The notes: generated by a model not told the origin, from the letters alone. 64,000 nucleotides of DNA from Bradyrhizobium icense (GCF_001693385.1 NZ_CP016428.1:4712001-4776000); one strand, 5' to 3'. Shown: positions 44,086 through 53,998, counted from the stretch's first letter. Translations and numbers: made by a program.

Positions 44086-45033
44086 ATGACCATGACGATC
44101 ACTAAGCTCTTTCCTCGCCGATTTTGGTCTCTGATTGCCGGCGGCGCCGTCGCGCTTGCCGTGCTGGCTGGTGGCGCTTCACCGCTGCAAGCGCAGTCCG
44201 TGGTGGTGATGGTGAACGGCGAGCCCATCACCAGCCTCGATATCGAGCAGCGCACCAAGCTCAACTTCCTGACCACGCGGAAGCAGATGCCGCGGAAAGA
44301 GGTGATCGAGGAACTGATCGACGAAAAGGTGAAGATCAAGGAAGCCAAGCGGTTTGGCGTCGACCCTTCGGCGAGCGATATCGATCAGGCCTTTGCCGGG
44401 ATGAGCCAGCGGATGCGTATCTCGCCCGATCAATTAACCAAGTCCCTGGAGAGCCAGGGTGTCCGGCCGGAAACGTTGAAGGCCCGCCTCAAGGCCGAGA
44501 TGGTCTGGGGCAGCCTGGTGCGCGGCCGTTTCAAGGAGAGCCTTCAGGTCGGCGAGAAAGACGTTGCCGACGCCGCCCAGCAAAGCGGTGAACCGACCCA
44601 AGCGGACGCGTTCGAATACAGGCTGCAGCCGATCGTGCTGATCGTGCCGCGCGGCTCGGCGCAAAGCGCGATCGACTTGCGGCGCAAGGAGGCGGAGTCC
44701 TTGCGCGAGCGCGTCCAGAGCTGCGAGCAGGCCAACACCTACTTCAAATCAATGCGGAATGCCGCGGTCCGCGGCATCATCACCAAGACTTCGGCCGACA
44801 TTCCCGGCCCGCTTCGCGAGCTCCTCGACAAGACGCCGATCGGTCGCCTGACCCCGCCCGAGATCACCAAACAGGGCGTGGAGATGGTGGCATTGTGCGA
44901 CCGCAAGCCGACCAAGATCGACACGCCGAAGAAGCGGGAAATCCGGGAAAAGATGTACTCGCAGAAGTACGAGGCAAAGTCGAAGGCTTATCTGGCTGAC
45001 ATCCGCAAGGCCGCAATGATCGAATATCGTTGA
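44086..45033 (+). CDS. surA: SurA-like periplasmic chaperone/peptidyl-prolyl isomerase
   Basis: Outer-membrane protein chaperone. 315 residues with a signal peptide (LIAGGAVALAVLAGGA) and VNGEPITSLDIEQRTKLNFL, the SurA N-terminal domain start. PRKEVIEELIDEKVKIKEAK is also typical. The later part resembles a divergent parvulin segment rather than a canonical PPIase. ATG 44086 lacks a strong Shine-Dalgarno; ATG 44092 is equally possible. Located between lptD and pdxA, the usual alphaproteobacterial order. Confidence 0.9.
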   Translation: MTMTITKLFPRRFWSLIAGGAVALAVLAGGASPLQAQSVVVMVNGEPITSLDIEQRTKLNFLTTRKQMPRKEVIEELIDEKVKIKEAKRFGVDPSASDIDQAFAGMSQRMRISPDQLTKSLESQGVRPETLKARLKAEMVWGSLVRGRFKESLQVGEKDVADAAQQSGEPTQADAFEYRLQPIVLIVPRGSAQSAIDLRRKEAESLRERVQSCEQANTYFKSMRNAAVRGIITKTSADIPGPLRELLDKTPIGRLTPPEITKQGVEMVALCDRKPTKIDTPKKREIREKMYSQKYEAKSKAYLADIRKAAMIEYR

Positions 45034-45036
45034 TGC

Positions 45037-46041
45037 ATGGCAAAGCCCCTCGCGCTGACATCCGGCGAGCCCGCGGGCATCGGCCCCGACATTGCCCTTG
45101 AAGCGTGGCGGCGGCGCGGTGAGCTGGACCTCCCACCGTTTTACCTGCTCGGCGATCGCGCCTTCTTCGCTGAGCGGGCGAAAATCCTGGGATTGTCGGT
45201 CGAACTCGCTGACGCCGTACCCGAGGAAGCGGGCGCGGCATTTGCAAAGGCCCTGCCCGTGGTCGCAACCGGCGAAATCGCAACCGCGCGCCCCGGACAG
45301 CCCGACCAGACCAGCGCGACCGCAGCGCTCGCCTCGATTCGCCAAGCGGTTGACCATGTCAGGACAGGACGAGCCGGCGCCATCATCACCAACCCGATCG
45401 CCAAGAGCGTGCTGTACCGCGCCGGATTCCGCCATCCCGGCCACACCGAGTTTCTCGCCGAGCTTGCCGCCGATGGCGCGAGCGTGCCGCAGCCGGTGAT
45501 GATGCTGTGGTCACCGGCCCTCGCCGTCGTTCCCGTGACCATCCATCTTTCGCTGCGCGAGGCGCTGGCCCAGCTCTCGAGCGAGCTGATTGTCACGACG
45601 GCCCGGATCGCGGTCACGGATCTGAAGGCCCATTTCGGCCTTGCCCGTCCACGCCTTGCGGTGTCCGGCCTCAATCCGCACGCCGGCGAAGACGGCTCGC
45701 TCGGCAGCGAAGACATCGATATCGTAGCGCCAGCGGTCGAAATGCTGCGCAAGGAAGGCATCGATGCCCGGGGCCCGCTGCCCGCCGACACCATGTTCCA
45801 CGCCGCGGCGCGCAAGACCTATGATTGCGCCATCTGCATGTATCACGACCAGGCGCTGATCCCGATCAAGACGATTGCGTTCGACGACGCCGTCAACGTC
45901 ACGCTGGGATTGCCATTCATCCGCACCTCGCCGGACCACGGCACTGCCTTCGACATTGCCGGCACCGGCAAGGCCAACCCGTCGAGTCTCGCCGCGGCGC
46001 TGCGGCTCGCCGCGCGCATGGCGACGACGAAACCTTCATGA
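45037..46041 (+). CDS. pdxA: 4-hydroxythreonine-4-phosphate dehydrogenase
   Basis: Vitamin B6 biosynthesis enzyme (NAD-dependent, Zn-containing). 334 residues starting [20 protein letters not shown], with [20 protein letters not shown] and the metal-binding [17 protein letters not shown], all diagnostic for PdxA. ATG 45037 is 3 bp after the surA stop. It overlaps rsmA by ATGA at 46038-46041. Confidence 0.96.
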   Translation: MAKPLALTSGEPAGIGPDIALEAWRRRGELDLPPFYLLGDRAFFAERAKILGLSVELADAVPEEAGAAFAKALPVVATGEIATARPGQPDQTSATAALASIRQAVDHVRTGRAGAIITNPIAKSVLYRAGFRHPGHTEFLAELAADGASVPQPVMMLWSPALAVVPVTIHLSLREALAQLSSELIVTTARIAVTDLKAHFGLARPRLAVSGLNPHAGEDGSLGSEDIDIVAPAVEMLRKEGIDARGPLPADTMFHAAARKTYDCAICMYHDQALIPIKTIAFDDAVNVTLGLPFIRTSPDHGTAFDIAGTGKANPSSLAAALRLAARMATTKPS

Positions 46042-46901
46042 GCGCGATCGACGATCTGCCGCCGCTGCGCGAGGTCATCCGCGAACATTCCCTGTCGGCC
46101 CGCAAATCGCTCGGCCAGAATTTTCTGCTCGACCTCAACCTCACCGCGCGGATCGCGCGCGCCGCGGGCCCGCTCGAAGGCGCCACCATCATCGAGGTCG
46201 GCCCCGGCCCCGGCGGCCTGACGCGTGCGCTGCTGGCGCTCGGCGCCAAGCGCGTCATCGCCGTCGAACGCGACGAGCGCGCGCTGGCGCCGCTCGATTA
46301 CATCGCCAAACGTTATCCGGGCCGGCTCGAGATCGTGCATGCCGACGCGCAGCGCTTCGATCCGCGCCCGATGCTCGGCGGCGAGCGGGCCAAAATCGTC
46401 GCCAACCTGCCCTACAATATCGCCACCGCGCTTCTGGTCGACTGGCTCTCGATCGAGCCATGGCCGCCCTGGTACGACATGATGGTGCTGATGTTTCAGC
46501 GCGAGGTCGCCGAGCGCATCGTCGCAAGAGAGAACGACGAAGCCTACGGCCGGCTCGCGGTGCTCGCCAACTGGCGCTCGGAAACGAAAATCCTGTTCGA
46601 CATCTCCCCCGCCGCGTTCGTGCCGCAGCCAAAAGTCACCTCCTCGGTGGTGCGGCTGGTGCCGCGTGATGCCCCTGAAACCTGCGACCGCCGCGCCCTC
46701 GAACAGGTGGCGGCCGCGGCCTTCGGCCAGCGCCGCAAAATGCTGCGGCAGAGCCTGAAATCGCTCTCGGTCGATCCGGCGCGGCTCGCTGAAGCCGCGC
46801 ATATCGATGCGACAAGGCGCGCCGAAACCATTCCGATCTCGGGCTTTGTTGCCATGGCCCGTGAATTGACCGATATACGAAACATAAAATCGAACGTTTA
46901 A
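46038..46901 (+). CDS. rsmA: 16S rRNA (A1518/A1519) dimethyltransferase KsgA
   Basis: SAM-dependent dimethylation of two adenines near the 3' end of 16S rRNA. 287 residues. Family blocks are [17 protein letters not shown], motif [16 protein letters not shown] and the catalytic [15 protein letters not shown]-terminal helices are conserved. It overlaps pdxA by four bases, so cotranscribed with the LPS/pdxA operon. Confidence 0.96.
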   Translation: MSAIDDLPPLREVIREHSLSARKSLGQNFLLDLNLTARIARAAGPLEGATIIEVGPGPGGLTRALLALGAKRVIAVERDERALAPLDYIAKRYPGRLEIVHADAQRFDPRPMLGGERAKIVANLPYNIATALLVDWLSIEPWPPWYDMMVLMFQREVAERIVARENDEAYGRLAVLANWRSETKILFDISPAAFVPQPKVTSSVVRLVPRDAPETCDRRALEQVAAAAFGQRRKMLRQSLKSLSVDPARLAEAAHIDATRRAETIPISGFVAMARELTDIRNIKSNV

Positions 46902-46913
46902 GGAGTGAACGCC

Positions 46914-47972
46914 ATGGCGCGAATGGTCCGTCAATCCCTCGTCAAATTCGATGCGCCCTTGTGCGAAACCATCGTCGACACGCCGAAGCCGCAAGGCCGC
47001 GAAGTTCTCGTCCGCATCGAGCGTTGCGGACTGTGCCATTCCGACCTGCACATCCAGGACGGCTATGCCGATCTCGGCGGCGGCAAGCGGCTCGACACCA
47101 CGCGCGGCATGACGCTGCCGTTCACCCTCGGCCACGAGATCGCCGGCGTCGTCGATGAAGTCGGTCCCGATGCCTCCAAAGAGCTGATCGGAAAGAAGCA
47201 GGCGGTATTCCCCTGGATCGGCTGCGGCCAGTGCCGCGACTGCGCCAATGGCGACGAAAACCTCTGCGTCAAGCAGCGTTTCCTCGGCGTCTCGATCGAT
47301 GGCGGCTTCGCCACCCACGTGCTGGTGCCCGACGCCAAATACCTGCTGGATTACGATCCGCTGCCGGTCAACCAGGCCGCAACTCTGATGTGCTCGGGCG
47401 TCACCGCCTATGGCGCGCTGAAGCGGCTGGTCGACCGCCCGCGGCAGCGCAACCTTTTGCTGATCGGGCTCGGCGGCGTCGGCATGATGGGGCTTTCATT
47501 CGCGCAGGCGATGTTCAAGCAGAACATCACGGTCGCTGACCTCTCCCCCGCCGCGCGCGAGACCGCGCTGCAGAACGGCGCAGCCGTTGCGTACGATCCG
47601 GCCGAGCCCGAAATCGTCAGGCGCATCCTCAAGGAGACCGAGGGCGGCTTCGACGGCGTCGTCGATTTTGCGGGCAACGAGAAATCGATGGCGTTCGCCG
47701 TTGCGACGGTCGCGCGCGGCGGCAAGGTCGTGGTCTCCGGCCTGATGGGCGGCAATTTCAGCCTGCCGATGGTGCAATGGGTCTACAAGCGCATGACCGT
47801 CGAAGGTTTTATGGTCGGCACGCTCGCCGAGGCCAGGGAATTGATGGCACTCGCCCGCGCCGGCAAGATCAAGCCGACGCCGATGAAGGAAGAGCCGATG
47901 GCCGACGTCCAGAAATGGATCGACGAACTGCGCGCCGGCAAGGTGGTTGGGCGTATCGTGCTGAAGAACTGA
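46914..47972 (+). CDS. Zinc-dependent alcohol dehydrogenase
   Basis: Medium-chain dehydrogenase of 352 residues. The catalytic zinc ligands are in ERCGLCHSDLHIQDG and LGHEIAG; the structural zinc site is GCGQCRDCANGDENLC with four Cys. The Rossmann motif is LLIGLGGVGMMGLSF. ATG 46914 was chosen with AAGGAG (46900-46905), which overlaps the rsmA stop; GTG 46905 is less likely. Aldehyde or alcohol substrate cannot be assigned. Confidence 0.93.
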   Translation: MARMVRQSLVKFDAPLCETIVDTPKPQGREVLVRIERCGLCHSDLHIQDGYADLGGGKRLDTTRGMTLPFTLGHEIAGVVDEVGPDASKELIGKKQAVFPWIGCGQCRDCANGDENLCVKQRFLGVSIDGGFATHVLVPDAKYLLDYDPLPVNQAATLMCSGVTAYGALKRLVDRPRQRNLLLIGLGGVGMMGLSFAQAMFKQNITVADLSPAARETALQNGAAVAYDPAEPEIVRRILKETEGGFDGVVDFAGNEKSMAFAVATVARGGKVVVSGLMGGNFSLPMVQWVYKRMTVEGFMVGTLAEARELMALARAGKIKPTPMKEEPMADVQKWIDELRAGKVVGRIVLKN

Positions 47973-48026
47973 GGCGGCGGGCTGGGGTGGGGGTGTCTCC
48001 GCAATTGACACTCCCCGTGTGGAGAG

Positions 48027-48076
48027 AGCCCCCACCCGGCGCTCCGCGCCGACCTCCCCCGCAAGCGGGAGAGGTG
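48027..48076. repeat. Short palindromic dispersed repeat (rhizobial REP-like)
   Basis: Contains CCTCCCCCGCAAGCGGGAGA and its neighbours: a near-perfect 10-bp inverted repeat (48053-48062 and 48065-48074) flanked by CCCACCCGGCGCTCCGCG. I recognise this sequence as one of the very common dispersed repeats of Bradyrhizobium. It lies in the 3' region after the dehydrogenase gene. Confidence 0.6.
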
Positions 48077-48149
48077 AAGCAAGTCTGCGGCCAAATCGAT
48101 CTAACCAAGAGTCATCACACTATAGCGATCCATTTGCGCGATGCGACCG

Positions 48150-48362
48150 TTATGCCGACTTCGGCTTCGATAATTCCTGAACGGCCCGGTGCGCGACAAC
48201 GTCCAATCCGCCCAACGTGGTGTTTCCCTCCTCCGCACTCTGCATCAGCTTTCGGGCGACGTACTTGCGGCTCTCATGATCGCCGCCGTTGGGAAAACGG
48301 CGGCAGGCTTTTTCCAGCGCAACTTCCATGTTTGCAATCGTGCGATCATCCAATTTAGCCAC
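48150..48362 (-). CDS. Small helical protein, family with 28803-29015
   Basis: A 70-residue protein from ATG 48362: KLDDRTIANMEVALEKACRR, GGDHESRKYVARKLMQSAEE and a C-terminal HRAVQELSKPKSA. It is clearly paralogous to the protein at 28803-29015 (about half the positions identical). This supports both as real genes. Function unknown. Confidence 0.7.
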   Translation of the reverse strand: MAKLDDRTIANMEVALEKACRRFPNGGDHESRKYVARKLMQSAEEGNTTLGGLDVVAHRAVQELSKPKSA

Positions 48363-48541
48363 GGCGCCACCTCCCCAGGGTGAACAAAGCTAATCAACGC
48401 CCTTGCGAGTGCGAAGATCATTGAATGATAGCACTTTCGGGAAAAAGCGGGAATAGAGGATGGCACCTCGCCGAGAGGCGACGTGTCGCCTCCTGCAAAC
48501 TTCCCGGGATGATCACGGCCACTGGGTGGTATGCCTAATGC

Positions 48542-48997
48542 CTACTTCCCGAGCGCCGCCTGCGGCGTGTTGCGAAAACTGATTGCCATGCGGTTGTAAG
48601 CGTTCATCAGGCCAATCGCGATCGTGAGGTCCACGAGCTCGCGCTCCTCGAACACGGCGCGGGCGGCCTGATAGGCTTGATCCGGCACGCCGGTATCGGC
48701 GACGCGCGTCACCGTCTCGGCCCATGCAAGCGCGGCGCGTTCACGCTCGTCGAAGAGATTGCCGGCTTCGGCCCACGCCTGCACCAGCGCGAGCTTCTCG
48801 ATCTTCTCTCCCTTCTTGAGCAGATCGCGCATGTGCATGTCGAGGCAGTAGGCGCAGTTGTTGATCTGGGAAATTCTCAGGTAGACCAGTTCGACCAGCG
48901 CAGGAGGAAGTCCGCTCTGCATGACGTAGCCGTAGACGCCGCCGAGCGCTTTCACGCCTGCCGGCGCGATCTGGTTGTAGTCGAGACGCTTGCTCAT
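48542..48997 (-). CDS. AhpD-like carboxymuconolactone decarboxylase family protein
   Basis: A 151-residue alkylhydroperoxidase D-like protein. The redox motif is INNCAYCLDMHMRDLLK (CxxC then His). The family start YNQIAPAGVKALGGVYGYV is present. ATG 48997 has AAGGAG about 5 bases upstream. Probably a thiol peroxidase-type reductant; it lies at the end of a reverse three-gene cluster with DUF417 and SDR genes under a divergent LysR regulator. Confidence 0.9.
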   Translation of the reverse strand: MSKRLDYNQIAPAGVKALGGVYGYVMQSGLPPALVELVYLRISQINNCAYCLDMHMRDLLKKGEKIEKLALVQAWAEAGNLFDERERAALAWAETVTRVADTGVPDQAYQAARAVFEERELVDLTIAIGLMNAYNRMAISFRNTPQAALGK

Positions 48998-49071
48998 TTT
49001 CTTGCTCCTTGATGACTGTTCTTGCTCAATCGAAGTCGTCACTTTCTTTTCTCAAGACGCCGACCGGCTGC

Positions 49072-49605
49072 TCACCTGCGAATAACCGCCTTCAGCGAGT
49101 CGATGAATACCCAGAACGAAGCCGCGAACAGGCCGACGTCCTTCAGGAGGAACTGACCCGGCGCGACCGTGATCGCGGGCAGCCCGAGCTCCGGCACCAC
49201 GACGCCTGGCGTCGAGATCATGAAGCTGACGGTGGTGACGAAGAGTCCGGCCGAGAGAAGGCCACCTGCTGCAGAAAAGATCGGGCTTGCCAGTCTGAGG
49301 ACGATCAGCAGCCCGATGCTGAGTTCAACGAAGCCAAGGAAATTGGAGAAGCCGCGGACCGAAAGCAGAGCGTAGAACCAGCTCACGAGCGGGCTGTTCT
49401 CCACCAGCGGCACCAGCCCCTGGGCCTCATAATCGGTGAACTTCATTCCGCCGAACCAGGCGTAGATGATCCCGAGCGACAAATAGAGACCGGCTCGGCT
49501 GACCGGCTCAGCGTAGACGAGCAGGCGTTCGGCTTGATCGCGCCACCCGATGATGGAGCCCGGTGCGAGGATCGGCGCCGGGAGCTGGGTAATAATGCGT
49601 GACAT
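49072..49605 (-). CDS. DUF417 family membrane protein (YkgB/RclC-like)
   Basis: A 177-residue membrane protein with four hydrophobic segments. The family blocks YAWFGGMKFTDYEAQGLVP and LLSVRGFSNFLGFVELSIG closely match YkgB/RclC, linked in E. coli to reactive chlorine resistance. In this cluster it is surrounded by AhpD-like and SDR genes, so a role in oxidative or electrophile stress is inferred. Mechanism unknown. Confidence 0.85.
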   Translation of the reverse strand: MSRIITQLPAPILAPGSIIGWRDQAERLLVYAEPVSRAGLYLSLGIIYAWFGGMKFTDYEAQGLVPLVENSPLVSWFYALLSVRGFSNFLGFVELSIGLLIVLRLASPIFSAAGGLLSAGLFVTTVSFMISTPGVVVPELGLPAITVAPGQFLLKDVGLFAASFWVFIDSLKAVIRR

Positions 49606-49681
49606 GGTAATCTCCGTTTTGATGGGTCAAGGTTTCAATCCGATATCCGGCTGCACGACTTGTCGTGCGTCGGCCGAGCGC

Positions 49682-50491
49682 TCACGCATTCACGCGCTTG
49701 CGCAAATTGTAGCGAGGGGCCGGGATGGCACTCGAAAGCCTGTCCGACATGGCGAGGCGCGCCGTCTCGTGACGGTCCCACTCCGCCTTGTCCGACAGCG
49801 ACGGGATGGTCACGGTCTCGCCGAGGTCGAGACCGGCCAGGGCGGCATCGACCAGGTCGTCGGCCGACATCACGATCTGCGCCGGAAGCTGATGAACCGG
49901 CGTGCCGGCGACATCCCAGAATTCGGTGGCGGTGGCGCCCGGCAGCACCGCCTGCACGCGGATGCCCTTGTCGGCGAGCTCGTGAACGAGCGAGTGGCTG
50001 AATGCGAGCACAAACGCTTTGGTACCGCCATAGACACCGTTCAGCACCTCCGGCGCGATCGCAACAACCGATGAAATGTTGATGATCGTGCCGTTGCCGC
50101 GGGCAACAAATCCCGGGACCGCCGCATAGGCCAGCCGCGTCAGCGCGGTGACGTTCAGGCGGATCATGTCCTCCATCTTGTCGACGTCGGAAGCGAGCAG
50201 CGGGGCTGCCGCGCCGACGCCGGCGTTGTTGGCCAGCAAGGAGATACCCGCATTGGTCTTGAGGATGTCCTCGACGCGCCGCAGGTCCGGCGGGGACGTG
50301 AGGTCGGCTTCGACCGTCTCCACGTTCCGGCCTGTCTCGTTGGCAACCCGGCGCGCCAGCGATGCAAGCCGCTGCTTGTTGCGCGCAACAAGAATGAGGT
50401 CGTGGCCGCGCTTCGCCAGACGATCGGCGTAGATCGCGCCGATGCCGGTTGATGCGCCGGTAATAAGAGCAGTGCCTTTGGTCTGGGTCAT
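49682..50491 (-). CDS. Short-chain dehydrogenase/reductase
   Basis: A 269-residue classical SDR: cofactor motif ALITGASTGIGAIYADRL, NNAGVG, IINISSV and the catalytic YGGTK. ATG 50491 (MTQTKGT) was chosen with GGAG 6 bases upstream; the frame continues upstream as non-coding. It is the first gene of a reverse cluster with DUF417 and AhpD genes, divergent from LysR at 50605. Substrate unknown, probably an aldehyde or quinone. Confidence 0.9.
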   Translation of the reverse strand: MTQTKGTALITGASTGIGAIYADRLAKRGHDLILVARNKQRLASLARRVANETGRNVETVEADLTSPPDLRRVEDILKTNAGISLLANNAGVGAAAPLLASDVDKMEDMIRLNVTALTRLAYAAVPGFVARGNGTIINISSVVAIAPEVLNGVYGGTKAFVLAFSHSLVHELADKGIRVQAVLPGATATEFWDVAGTPVHQLPAQIVMSADDLVDAALAGLDLGETVTIPSLSDKAEWDRHETARLAMSDRLSSAIPAPRYNLRKRVNA

Positions 50492-50574
50492 GTCCATCTC
50501 CGTTGGTTGGGTTCGTTGCTTCGCGCTGATGGATAGGCCCTTCCGGAAATGATGGGTATCTGGCAAAATCGAGA

Positions 50575-50597
50575 TGTATCCTTCCAAAAAATGGAAG
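50575..50597. promoter_or_regulatory. LysR-type operator candidate upstream of SDR/LysR
   Basis: An inverted repeat CTTCCA-N5-TGGAAG (50581-50586 and 50592-50597), within ATCCTTCCAAAAAATGGAAG, lies 8 bases ahead of the LysR start. LysR regulators typically bind T-N11-A dyads in the divergent promoter. The site suits autorepression plus control of the SDR operon. Confidence 0.5.
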
Positions 50598-50604
50598 CAT
50601 CCCG

Positions 50605-51555
50605 ATGGATCGTCTCGAAGGCATGTCGATCGTGTTGGCGGTCGCGGAGGCCGGAAGCCTGTCGGCTGCGGCGCGCCGGCGCAAAATGCCGCTGGCAACC
50701 GTGAGCCGAAAAGTGTCCGAACTGGAAGCGCACCTGCGCGCCAAGCTGTTCAACCGGTCGAGCCGCGCGCTCGTGCCGACGGACACGGGGCGCTCCTACA
50801 TCGCCGCGGCAAAACGAATTCTCGCTGACGTGGCCGAGGCCGAACGCGCCGCCTCCGGTGAGTACGCGACACCGCGCGGAGAGCTGATCGTGTCGGCGCC
50901 CTTTGCGTTCAGCCGGCTGCACCTGGTGCCGGTACTGGCGGAATTCGTGGCGACGTTTCCGGAGGTGGACGTTCACCTCGATCTGCTGGACCGGCCGGCC
51001 AACCTTGTGGAGGAACATGTCGATGTCGCGCTTCGGATCGGAATGCTGGCCGACAGCAGCCTGATCGCGATCCGGATCGGAGAAATCCGCCGCATGTTGT
51101 GCGCGAGCCCGGCGTATCTGAAGGCCCGCGGCACGCCCAAATCTCCTGACGACCTTTCCAAACACGACTGCATCAGCTTCGTGCCGTTGCAGTCACCGAC
51201 CACATGGACATTCAAAGGAGAACGGAATGAAATTGAACATGTCGTGCCGGTGCGGTCGCGACTGGTATTGAACAACAATCTTGAATCGACTTACGAGGCC
51301 GCGCGCAGGGGTATGGGGATCGCAACCGTGTTCTCCTACCAGGTTGCAGAAGCGGTCAAATCCGGAGAGCTTGCGCTGCTGCTGCAGGATTTCGAGCCGC
51401 CGCCGATACCCGTCAGCCTCGTCTATCCGCCCAATCGCTTCATGCCGGTCAAGCTGCGCGCCTTCCTGGACTTCGCGCTGCCACGCCTCAAAGCACGCAT
51501 CGCCGATCTGCCGAAACGTGCCGAGCCGCGAGGGCGAGCTGGCCGCTCCGGCTAG
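50605..51555 (+). CDS. LysR-family transcriptional regulator
   Basis: A 316-residue regulator: winged helix LEGMSIVLAVAEAGSLSAAA, RRRKMPLATVSRKVSELEAH; effector domain from ~90 (GELIVSAPFAFSRLHLVPVL). It is divergent from the SDR-DUF417-AhpD cluster and probably controls it. Effector unknown; Cys residues of the domain (MLCASPAY, HDCISF) could be redox-sensing, but that is guesswork. The C-terminus is Arg/Gly-rich. Confidence 0.88.
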   Translation: MDRLEGMSIVLAVAEAGSLSAAARRRKMPLATVSRKVSELEAHLRAKLFNRSSRALVPTDTGRSYIAAAKRILADVAEAERAASGEYATPRGELIVSAPFAFSRLHLVPVLAEFVATFPEVDVHLDLLDRPANLVEEHVDVALRIGMLADSSLIAIRIGEIRRMLCASPAYLKARGTPKSPDDLSKHDCISFVPLQSPTTWTFKGERNEIEHVVPVRSRLVLNNNLESTYEAARRGMGIATVFSYQVAEAVKSGELALLLQDFEPPPIPVSLVYPPNRFMPVKLRAFLDFALPRLKARIADLPKRAEPRGRAGRSG

Positions 51556-51556
51556 T

Positions 51557-52675
51557 TCAGGCGGCGGCCTTGTCTTCCTTGTCCGTACCGCGGGCCCAAC
51601 AGTCCCGGGCTCTGATTTCCCGGAACGACACCAAACGGCGCTGCGCCTCGTCCCACAACACAAGTCGTACACACCGAAAGCTCTCGAGGAGCGTTATGTG
51701 GCCGAAATCGCGCAGTTCCGGGTGGTCGCGCAGCACGTGCGGCAGCCGGTAATAGGGAATTCGACTGGAGAGGTGATGGACGTGGTGAATACCGATGTTG
51801 GCCGTGAACCAGCGTAGCAGCGCCGGCAGTTCGTAGTGCGAGCTGCCGTACAGAGCGGCATGATGCAGGTTCCAGCCCTCGTCGCGATCCCACGTCGTGT
51901 GCTCGAATTGATGCTGCACATAGAACAGCCATACGCCGGCCGTGGCGGCGAGGAGCGTAATCGGAAGATGCACGAGCAGGAACGCCTTGATCCCGATAAA
52001 CCACGTGAGCGCAGCGACGACGACGGCAATCGCGAGATTGGTTGCCATTGTACTGGCCCAGGGCTGCCAACCATTGCGCATGAGGCCAACCGGAATCCTC
52101 TGTTGCAAAAGAAACAGATAGGCCGGTCCGACCCCGAACATGATCAGCGGGTGGCGATAAAGACGGTATTTCAGACGACCCCACCAGGAAAGGGCCCGGT
52201 ATTCGCGCACTGTCAGCGTATCGACATCGCCGATGCCGCGGCGGTCGATGTTGCCGGTGGTGGCATGATGAATCGCATGCGTGCGGCGCCAATAGTCGTA
52301 AGGCGTGAGCGTGAGCACGCCAATGACGCGGCCGACCCAGTCATTCGCCAGACGGCCGGCAAAAAAGGTCCCATGACCGCAGTCATGCTGGATCATGAAC
52401 AGGCGCAAGAGAAAGCCAGCGGCCGGAAACGCGATAAGCAATGAAGCCCAGGCATAGCCAATGGAGAACGTAAACCAAGCCGCGGTCCACAGCATCGCGA
52501 GCGGCAAAGCCGTGATCGCCAACTCGGCCAGGCTCCGCAGCCGAATTGGGGTGCTGTAGTTGCCCAAAATGCGCTTCCAACGACGTGCGTTGAAGACGTC
52601 ATCGCTGCCAATGGGAGGTTGAGTGAAGCCAATGCCTTCTTGCGCGCTAGAGCACTGCACAATTCTCTTATGCAC
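51557..52675 (-). CDS. Membrane fatty acid desaturase
   Basis: Di-iron desaturase of 372 residues from GTG 52675 (AAGGGG upstream). Four or more hydrophobic segments. Histidine boxes are HDCGHG (97-102), RTHAIHH (131-137) and HHVHH near residue 300, which matches the delta-9/delta-12 acyl-lipid desaturase family. Located tail-to-tail with LysR (1 bp apart). Membrane unsaturation at the double bond position cannot be inferred. The upstream open frame without family similarity was not included. Confidence 0.88.
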   Translation of the reverse strand: MHKRIVQCSSAQEGIGFTQPPIGSDDVFNARRWKRILGNYSTPIRLRSLAELAITALPLAMLWTAAWFTFSIGYAWASLLIAFPAAGFLLRLFMIQHDCGHGTFFAGRLANDWVGRVIGVLTLTPYDYWRRTHAIHHATTGNIDRRGIGDVDTLTVREYRALSWWGRLKYRLYRHPLIMFGVGPAYLFLLQQRIPVGLMRNGWQPWASTMATNLAIAVVVAALTWFIGIKAFLLVHLPITLLAATAGVWLFYVQHQFEHTTWDRDEGWNLHHAALYGSSHYELPALLRWFTANIGIHHVHHLSSRIPYYRLPHVLRDHPELRDFGHITLLESFRCVRLVLWDEAQRRLVSFREIRARDCWARGTDKEDKAAA

Positions 52676-53366
52676 AGATATCCCCTTCTGACAGTGCACG
52701 TAAGATCGACGCACCGATGGATCGGCATCTACGTCCGTTGATCGATTTTTGGAGAAGGGTCTGAAACGTGCGTGCCTGTCAGCAGCAAGGCAAAGCGGGC
52801 CCAGTCGTTCGGCCAAGTGTCGATTGCCCCGCATATGGACGGAAATTGGGGGAACGTCAAGGACTGCAGCAGCCCCGCGTTACCCATGTCCTAATGGGTC
52901 ATTTCCGGATTCGACGGACGGCAGAAATTTGCGACTCTGGCGCCGGCATGCAGCAGCAATCGACTTATAAGCACATGCCCTACCCTCGCTGGATCAGCGC
53001 GCGCCTGATTGGCTGTGGCGGCTCGCTGCGCGAGCTTGGCCACATCAACGAGGCCAGCGGGCTTTGAGGACTTGCCGCAAGGATGAGGCATTGCTGGCGG
53101 CTTTTGCAGCGGGAGCCGCGGATTGAAGGACGGAGCGTTTTCCGGCGAATTCTGAATCCAGAATTACGAAGTCACAGCGCACTTGACCTGCTGGCGAAGC
53201 CTTGTGAATCCGCAACGTCAACTGGTTTGCATTGTCACCGTATGACGAGGTGGCTCGCTGCATTGTTCCTTGGCGGAACCCAAGATAAGAGCGTCATCAA
53301 AATCTCCTCCGGGCGGAACGAATGCCTTCCGAAGCCTTTGGTCCCGATCGACAAGAGGAGGTAACT
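52676..53366. other. Intergenic region of 691 bp
   Basis: No protein-like frame or strong repeat was found between the desaturase gene and the small secreted-protein gene. It must hold the promoters of both divergent genes. Several short ORFs here have no coding character. Confidence 0.4.
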
Positions 53367-53588
53367 ATGAAGCTATCTGTCTTGGCGATTGCGACACTGC
53401 TTGCGGTCGGAACCATTACTTCGGCCAACGCTATCGAGTTTGGTGTCGGCCCCGGAGGCGTCTACGTTGGTCCCGGCTATGATCGCCACCACTACCGTGA
53501 CTACAGAGATGACTGCCGGATCGTTATCCGCGAACGCACCAACCGCTTTGGTGAACGCGTCAGGATCCGCGAGCGTATCTGCGACTAA
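53367..53588 (+). CDS. Small secreted protein with Tyr/Arg-rich tail
   Basis: A 73-residue exported protein: signal peptide MKLSVLAIATLLAVGTITSA, then GVGPGGVYVGPGYDRHHYRD and a charged C-terminus CRIVIRERTNRFGERVRIRE. GAGGAGG precedes ATG 53367 and a terminator follows. The 3' end and downstream sequence are duplicated at 57238-57450. Similar small proteins exist in Bradyrhizobium, function unknown. Confidence 0.72.
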   Translation: MKLSVLAIATLLAVGTITSANAIEFGVGPGGVYVGPGYDRHHYRDYRDDCRIVIRERTNRFGERVRIRERICD

Positions 53589-53701
53589 ACACGCGCTCGA
53601 CGGTAGCGACGATCAGATCAGCATCCGGCTGAGATGCTGGATCGATCGGTGGTCAGGAATTGGTACGATGTCGCACCTCCCCTGCGACACCGTTCCCGCA
53701 A

Positions 53702-53739
53702 AGAAGGGCCCCGGCGCCGCTGGAGCCCTTCTCGTTTTT
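53702..53739 (+). terminator. Intrinsic terminator of the small secreted-protein gene
   Basis: Inverted repeat AGAAGGGC (53702-53709) and GCCCTTCT (53725-53732), followed by CG and TTTTT (53735-53739). It is about 110 bases after the stop codon. A decayed version of the same structure is present in the duplicated sequence near 57420-57455. Confidence 0.8.
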
Positions 53740-53998
53740 CTCGGAGCCAGATCCGTTCACCCCTCAAGAGGGAGACGCAGGGCCACCGCATCAGCCTATC
53801 GGTTTTGGGCCAATTTCAGCCACAAGCCATCCTTCCTCCTGCGCGGGCTGTCGTATATGAGAGATTTACCACCGGAACGTGCCGATAGTCCTTTGGGAGC
53901 GAATTGGCGGCGTGGATGGCGACGGCGGCGGTTAGTTAATCCAAAATCCGACACTTGATCGATGTAAGCGTGGACAGGCATTTCAACCGGGGCGTGGC

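Noticed and set aside
45843..47318. 491-codon reverse ORF opposite pdxA, rsmA and adh
   Set aside because: It spans three well-supported forward genes and has shadow-type composition.
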